From contig FCNS01000040.1 of NCBI GenBank assembly GCA_900045905.1, positions 1 to 64,000 of the forward strand: a stretch of 64,000 nucleotides of DNA, written 5' to 3'. Source of the stretch: Clostridiales bacterium CHKCI001. Its GTDB lineage: Bacteria; Bacillota; Clostridia; Lachnospirales; Lachnospiraceae. The translations under genes were made by a program, and so were the position numbers. Under the pieces are notes generated by a model, which had not been told where the DNA came from, did no database searches, and was given only the letters and a program-made list of their open reading frames with translations. This document shows, piece by piece, positions 59,620-64,000 of this stretch (positions are counted from its first letter, which is position 1; every line of letters starts with the position of its first letter).

Positions 59620-62600
59620 TTATCTTTTTACAAGACGAATTTCAATTGCTTCCAGTCTCAAGTTCTTTCCTGTTGTACCAGACATTGCATCATCTCTTAC
59701 CCAGTTTTGCCAGCCTTCGTTTTGTACATGTGTACGATATTCAATGCTATACTTCTGAGCTAACTCTCCTGTTAAACGAATTTGAATTGCCTCTAATCTT
59801 AAACTCTTACCTTTTGTTCCTGCCATGGCTCCATTTACCACGTAATCTTGCCAGCCTTCATTTTGTACATGCGTACGATATTCTACATTTCCACTTAATC
59901 CATCTCCGTTGACTTGAATCTCAATTGCTTCTAACCGCAGGCTCTTTCCCTTTGTTCCTGACATCACTCCGCCTGCCACATAGCTTTGCCAACCTTCATT
60001 TTGTACATGCGTACGATAACGAATCGTTGGATTTGCAGGTTTTGCATTTGTCAGATAAGCATTTTCCACACTTCCTGGAGCTGCTCCGCCTTTTTCTACT
60101 AAGCGAATTTCGATTGCTTCCAGTCTCTTAGATAATCCTGCACTTCCTGATTTTCCATCATTCACTGCCCATCCAAGCCATCCTTTATCTTGAATATGCG
60201 TACGATAATAAATATCATATTTTTCCGCAATTGCTCCAGTTAAACGGATTTGAATTGCTTCCAATCGTAGGCTTCTGCCCTTTGTTCCTGCCATGGCTCC
60301 ATCTGCCACATAATTCTGCCAGCCTTCATTTTGTACATGCGTACGATATTCTACACTTCCTCCAATTGCATTATTATCCAGACAAATTTCAATTCCTTCT
60401 AGTCTTAGGCTCTTACCCTTCGTTCCAGACATCATTCCGTCTGCTACAAACTCTTGCCAGCCTTCATTCTGTACATGCGTACGATAAGAAATCGATAACG
60501 GCTTTTGTACTGGAGTCGTATCTTCATATGTAATTTCTGTTGCATCCGTCTGGACTGCTTTCATATCATCAAAATACATGACAGAATCGACGGCCCAAGC
60601 TCCTGTTGTTCCTTCTGCTGGAATAGTATTGCACCAGATTCCTGCACTTGTAATATTAGCTGGATCAAAAGTTCCATTAGATTTTCCTTTTAGAGCAGAA
60701 AATGGAATTGTTACAAGTTTTGCTTCTGTTGTAGATGCAAACTCATTTAAAAATACTTCAAAGTCTTCTCCATTGCTCGTAAGCTGAATCACTAATTTTT
60801 GTCCATTTCCATCTGGCTGAATCCAAAGCTGCAATGCATTAAATTCACTCCAATCCACTTCCATGGATCGAGTCATTCCTGCCCAGCCTTCATTTACCTT
60901 TTCAGTGGAAATATGATACTTAAATTCCAGTCCATATTGTCCAGAATTTTTATATGCAGTACTAAGGGCTGGATCTAAGCTACATCCCATTCCTGTATTT
61001 GTAGCCCATTCATTTAATAACAACGCTTGTTCTCCAAAATAATTTTCAAAATCATCTACTACCGTTGGATCTTTTTCCTGTTCTGCAATATTATACATTG
61101 CTGCAATCGTACTCAAAACGGTTCCATCATATACTAACTCCATCGTTCCGATTGTTGCTCCGATTTCTTCCAATTGCTGAGCCGTTAATTGAGCCGTATA
61201 AATGGTTTCGATTGCATTTAATATGGTATCTTCTCCCATGTATGGTACTGCATCAATTGTGATTTTTTTTGTCTTTTCTTTATTATAAAGCACAAACTGT
61301 ACTTCTTTTGCAGCATCTGCATGTTTAATATTCGCCAATAATGTGCAAGGCTCTAATACTCTAGAATTGGAGGCTGGAGCCATAATATATCCAGATGTCT
61401 GCTGAGGATTTACAGTAACCTTTGGTGTTGTCTTATAAAATGTAACACCATCTGCAAATACAGAGCTTTCCTCGTTGTAGAATTTAATAAACTCATTTGC
61501 CATTTCATGTCCGCGCGTAGCACTTACCATATATGGCGCAAAAAAGTTTGACTTTGCATCAAAGTTTGCCCATACCATATAATATGGCATATCAGACTCT
61601 GATACAATCTTATTCACTTCTGAAAACCATTTCAAACGTTTATTGCCAGAAGGAGCAATTCCGCCATAATTATTTCCATCTCCTAAAGAAGTCTGTACAC
61701 GCATTCCAGTTTCAGAAACAGTAGCTAATTTTCCATGTTTCTGTGCTACACTTTGCACTAACTCTACGGTTTCTTTGAATGAGTTCATCCATCCATCGGT
61801 TTCGGTTGGATTATCATGATACATATCAAACGCAATAATGTCAATATATTCATCCCCTGGATAACGAGATTCATATTGTTCTATACTTTCAAATGGACCA
61901 TTTGGAGAATAAATATAAAGGAAGTTATGAACTTCTTTTACATCTCTTAAGTATTGTACGGTATAGCGAAATACATTCTTGTACCCTTCTTCATCACAGA
62001 ATGCTGCTCCCCACCAGAACCAACTTCCATTGTTTTCATGAAGCGGACGGAATAAAACTGGTATATTCTGTTCTGCTAAAATATGAGCATATTTTGCAAT
62101 TAAATCCAAATATCCATTATAAACCTCATTTAAGTCACCGCCTGGAAGAATTCGAGACATAACATCTCCTGTTGTAACACCTGGACTATATCCAGAATAA
62201 TCATATCCACCATCTGCGGTTCTTGGCTTTTCTGCTACTTGAGCAAAATTTGGCATATGTGCGGATAACGTAATAATCCCACCTTGCTGTGCTGCCTCAA
62301 TGGATACGGCTGCTGCTTCATCCACAGAATCGGTTTGTCCATCTGGTAAAGGCAATTCTGCTCCTGTAAAAGATAATGTATCAATACCACAAATTGCTGC
62401 AATCGAACCTGTAATATCCTTTGTATCCGAATTGGTAGATCCCTCATAGGTACTTCCGCCTTTGTGATGGGTATCATTTTGATGTCCATATAAGACATAA
62501 TCCGTCTTTCCAACTGCTTGTAAGTAGGACATTAAGCCAGCTGTACTCCCATCTGCATTTTCATCCACTAATGAAACCGTATCAGAATAGGTGAGTCCCT

Positions 62601-63276
62601 CCGTTTTGGAAGCTTCTCCAACTTGTTCTGTCACATCTACATAAATGTCTTCCACTTCTTCTGCATACAATGTAATATTATCCAGCAGAATATCACCTGT
62701 ATAATCCGTCATGGAACCAATCACTCCAAGCAACAATGTTCCTACTTCTTGTGCTGTTGGATCAAACTGCAATGTAACACTGCCTTTACAATAACCATTT
62801 TCTAAGGATTCTCCTTCCATTGTCACAGCCTTATACACATCAAATGCTTCATTCGCAAATGCCTTCATATTAAAACTTCCTGTTGTCATAGAAGCTGGAT
62901 TATAATAAAAATCACAGCTTAGTGAAGTTGCACCTGCTAGTTTTGCATTTGAGTTTTGAACTTTTACCTCGCTCCAACTAATCTCTGAGTCATAAGCTAC
63001 CGATAATTTCAACGAACCTGAACCAACTGTTTCTGAATCATAAGTGATCGATACCTCTCCATCATAGGCATAACTTCCTCCATTTTCCCATCCATCCAAT
63101 CCTGTCTGTACATCATCAAAATCCCATTGCTGAATCACTTCTGCCTGCTGTTGTGCGTTACTTTCTGTTTGCTCCGATGCCGCCATTACAGAGGTAGGAA
63201 AAGCAGAAAATGCAAGAGTTGCTGCCAATGCACAGGCCACAATTTGTTTCCATTTTTTCTTTTTCTTCATAAGCAT
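59620..63276 (-). CDS. Secreted GH26 beta-mannanase with CBM-like domains and six ChW repeats
   Basis: 1218 aa. Signal peptide with a basic N-terminus (KKKKKWKQIVACALAATLAF), cleavage near residue 33. N-terminal carbohydrate-binding-like beta-sandwich (about 48-205, WDFDDVQTGLDGW). GH26 catalytic domain about 225-605: acid/base Glu414 in FRPLHENNGSWFWWG and nucleophile Glu522 in TVSETGMRV. A second binding-like module at about 738-905 (VVDDFENYFGEQALLLNEW). The last 300 residues are six ChW repeats nearly identical to those of the neighbouring nucleotidase. Predicted to cut mannan or glucomannan outside the cell. ATG 63276 has AAAGGA close; ATG 63270 is also possible. Confidence 0.94.
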   Translation of the reverse strand: MLMKKKKKWKQIVACALAATLAFSAFPTSVMAASEQTESNAQQQAEVIQQWDFDDVQTGLDGWENGGSYAYDGEVSITYDSETVGSGSLKLSVAYDSEISWSEVKVQNSNAKLAGATSLSCDFYYNPASMTTGSFNMKAFANEAFDVYKAVTMEGESLENGYCKGSVTLQFDPTAQEVGTLLLGVIGSMTDYTGDILLDNITLYAEEVEDIYVDVTEQVGEASKTEGLTYSDTVSLVDENADGSTAGLMSYLQAVGKTDYVLYGHQNDTHHKGGSTYEGSTNSDTKDITGSIAAICGIDTLSFTGAELPLPDGQTDSVDEAAAVSIEAAQQGGIITLSAHMPNFAQVAEKPRTADGGYDYSGYSPGVTTGDVMSRILPGGDLNEVYNGYLDLIAKYAHILAEQNIPVLFRPLHENNGSWFWWGAAFCDEEGYKNVFRYTVQYLRDVKEVHNFLYIYSPNGPFESIEQYESRYPGDEYIDIIAFDMYHDNPTETDGWMNSFKETVELVQSVAQKHGKLATVSETGMRVQTSLGDGNNYGGIAPSGNKRLKWFSEVNKIVSESDMPYYMVWANFDAKSNFFAPYMVSATRGHEMANEFIKFYNEESSVFADGVTFYKTTPKVTVNPQQTSGYIMAPASNSRVLEPCTLLANIKHADAAKEVQFVLYNKEKTKKITIDAVPYMGEDTILNAIETIYTAQLTAQQLEEIGATIGTMELVYDGTVLSTIAAMYNIAEQEKDPTVVDDFENYFGEQALLLNEWATNTGMGCSLDPALSTAYKNSGQYGLEFKYHISTEKVNEGWAGMTRSMEVDWSEFNALQLWIQPDGNGQKLVIQLTSNGEDFEVFLNEFASTTEAKLVTIPFSALKGKSNGTFDPANITSAGIWCNTIPAEGTTGAWAVDSVMYFDDMKAVQTDATEITYEDTTPVQKPLSISYRTHVQNEGWQEFVADGMMSGTKGKSLRLEGIEICLDNNAIGGSVEYRTHVQNEGWQNYVADGAMAGTKGRSLRLEAIQIRLTGAIAEKYDIYYRTHIQDKGWLGWAVNDGKSGSAGLSKRLEAIEIRLVEKGGAAPGSVENAYLTNAKPANPTIRYRTHVQNEGWQSYVAGGVMSGTKGKSLRLEAIEIQVNGDGLSGNVEYRTHVQNEGWQDYVVNGAMAGTKGKSLRLEAIQIRLTGELAQKYSIEYRTHVQNEGWQNWVRDDAMSGTTGKNLRLEAIEIRLVKR
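59802..60436. repeat. ChW-cassette DNA (copy 2, in the GH26 gene)
   Basis: See the copy at 56663-57297: the offset is a constant 3139 bp, so no insertion or deletion separates them. The segment encodes ChW repeats 2-5 and half of repeats 1 and 6. Confidence 0.85.
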
Positions 63277-63289
63277 ACGTCCTTTCTTT

Positions 63290-63303
63290 AATTAAGCTTA
63301 ATT
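63290..63303. promoter_or_regulatory. AATTAAGCTTAATT palindrome in the GH26 leader
   Basis: Perfect 14-bp palindrome between the promoter and the GH26 start; a related TTAACTTAA lies nearby (63314-63322). It may be an operator of a substrate-responsive repressor, though AT-rich sequence makes chance palindromes more likely. Confidence 0.35.
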
Positions 63304-63326
63304 TAATTAATATTTAACTTAATTTA

Positions 63327-63355
63327 ATATTACCAAATTAATTCTTTTATTTCAA
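63327..63355 (-). promoter_or_regulatory. Promoter of the GH26 mannanase gene
   Basis: Minus strand TTGAAA (63350-63355), 17 bp, TAATAT (63327-63332), about 50 bp before the ATG. Confidence 0.65.
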
Positions 63356-63420
63356 GTATATTTTATTGATATTTATGTACTTTATTGTTTTTATATGGAT
63401 TTTTTTAATTTTATTTATAA

Positions 63421-63480
63421 AAAAATAGGCAAATCTATAATATGCATTTCGCTTAACATCGTGATACTTGCCTATTTTTT
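63421..63480. terminator. Bidirectional hairpin between the GH26 gene and the third ChW gene
   Basis: AAAAATAGGCAA (63421-63432) pairs with TTGCCTATTTTTT (63468-63480) across a 35-nt loop, with A/T tracts on both sides. The 339-bp gap (63277-63615) also holds the promoter and palindrome of the GH26 gene and a second terminator at 63554-63610. Confidence 0.7.
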
Positions 63481-63553
63481 ATTTATAAAATCCAAATTAA
63501 TTTTAATTTATATTAGTTAATTTATTCTTTTTTAAGATGATTAATCCCCTATA

Positions 63554-63610
63554 AAGAAGAGATCCCCTTCAGTAACGATAAACTAACTGTTACGGGATCT
63601 CCTCTTTCTT
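63554..63610 (-). terminator. Terminator of the third ChW-repeat gene
   Basis: AAGAAGAGATCCC (63554-63566) and GGGATCTCCTCTTTCTT (63594-63610) with an inner GTAAC/GTTAC pair. The right arm plus downstream TATTGATTATCTTTTTACAAG matches the GH26 terminator region, evidence that the 3' flank was duplicated too. Confidence 0.75.
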
Positions 63611-63615
63611 ATTGA

Positions 63616-64000
63616 TTATCTTTTTACAAGATGAATTTCAATTGCTTCCAGTCTCAAGTTCTTTCCTGTTGTGCTAGACATTGTATCATCTCTTACCCAA
63701 TCTTGCCAGCCTTCATTTTGTACATGTGTACGATATTCTACACTTCCTCCAATTGCATTATTATCCAGACAAATTTCAATTCCTTCTAGTCTTAGGCTCT
63801 TACCCTTCGTTCCAGACATCACTCCGTCTGCTACAAACTCTTGCCAGCCTTCATTCTGTACATGCGTACGATAAGAAATCGATAACGGCTTTTGTCCTGG
63901 TATCGCATCTTCCTCATAAATCGTACGAATTTCTATGTCATCTGTTAAAGTAAATTTACAAGTTGTTGCTTCACAAATCACTTTGTTTGTTGTTACATCC
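63616..64000 (-). CDS. C-terminal part of a third exported ChW-repeat protein (partial)
   Basis: The frame is open to the right edge, so only the last 127 or so codons are seen; the GTG at 63981 is not a convincing start. An unidentified beta-rich segment (CKFTLTDDIEIRTIYEEDAI) precedes two ChW repeats. The first matches GH26 repeat 1, including the ICLDN variant. The second begins like repeat 2 (GGSVEYRTHVQNEGWQ) but ends like repeat 6 (WVRDD, then TTGKNLRLEAIEI and LVKR), as if repeats 2-6 recombined and the intervening DNA was lost. Confidence 0.88.
   Translation of the reverse strand, partial: DVTTNKVICEATTCKFTLTDDIEIRTIYEEDAIPGQKPLSISYRTHVQNEGWQEFVADGVMSGTKGKSLRLEGIEICLDNNAIGGSVEYRTHVQNEGWQDWVRDDTMSSTTGKNLRLEAIEIHLVKR

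Noticed and set aside
59925-60131. Plus-strand open frame identical to one at 56786-56992
   Set aside because: It is the antisense shadow of the duplicated ChW coding DNA and has no ribosome site or promoter.
56490-60500. Regularly spaced near-identical repeats that look CRISPR-like at low resolution
   Set aside because: The repeats are in frame, about 130-150 bp apart, and encode ChW protein repeats; there are no short palindromic repeats with unique spacers and no cas genes.

Overview
The window looks like a chromosomal segment of a low-GC, endospore-forming member of the Clostridia, most like Lachnospiraceae. The basis is the gene content: Spo0A, SpoIVB, SpoIVA, a complete spoIIIAA-AH operon, YqfC/YqfD and a SpoVB-like flippase, all AT-rich, with strong Shine-Dalgarno sites and sigma-A type promoters. 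No rRNA, tRNA, CRISPR array or prophage was seen. Nearly all genes lie on the minus strand; the plus-strand exceptions are rqcH, a PfkB-family kinase and bioY-birA.

Layout. 1-1.5 kb: a 5'-truncated IS200/IS605-type TnpB remnant abutting a DUF2953 gene, with a small upstream partner. 1.5-1.85 kb: a tandem pair of an intergenic palindromic repeat whose third unit is near 32.9 kb. 1.85-8.6 kb: a housekeeping operon yicC-remA-gmk-rpoZ-rimO-pgsA-cinA plus an uncharacterised 470-aa gene, divergent from rqcH (8.8-10.6 kb). 10.7-13.5 kb: a membrane protein, an HD-domain protein and glycogen synthase. 13.6-25.0 kb: asp23-nusB-xseAB-ispA-dxs-tlyA-nadK-argR-recN-spoIVB-spo0A, the classic Firmicutes order linking isoprenoid synthesis, RNA modification, repair and sporulation control. 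25.1-30.5 kb: the spoIIIA operon, coding for the mother-cell part of the SpoIIIA-SpoIIQ feeding channel.

30.7-44.5 kb: the PfkB-type kinase, then minus-strand genes for a NifX-like metal-binding protein, a C_GCAxxG_C_C protein, RlmH, ProA, 5-formyl-THF cyclo-ligase, a DUF896 protein, ProB, two flavoproteins, the flippase, YbeY, PhoH, YqfD, YqfC and ribosomal protein S21. 44.6-54.5 kb: alaS, a 40-aa single-span membrane protein, rnhA, a membrane-tethered MutS-family ATPase, an MTA/SAH-deaminase-like amidohydrolase with purine nucleoside phosphorylase (purine salvage), spoIVA and a ZIP metal transporter. 54.8-56.4 kb: bioY-birA (biotin uptake and ligation, with no biosynthesis genes nearby).

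56.5-64 kb is the accessory end. It holds a secreted 5'-nucleotidase, a secreted GH26 beta-mannanase and the 3' end of a third exported protein. All three carry C-terminal ChW (clostridial hydrophobic Trp) repeats. The arrays of the first two are almost identical in DNA over about 630 bp, and the third is an internally collapsed version, which points to recent cassette duplication or gene conversion between unrelated enzymes. This is the most interesting biology in the window, followed by the intergenic repeat with apparently compensating changes in its terminal inverted repeats.
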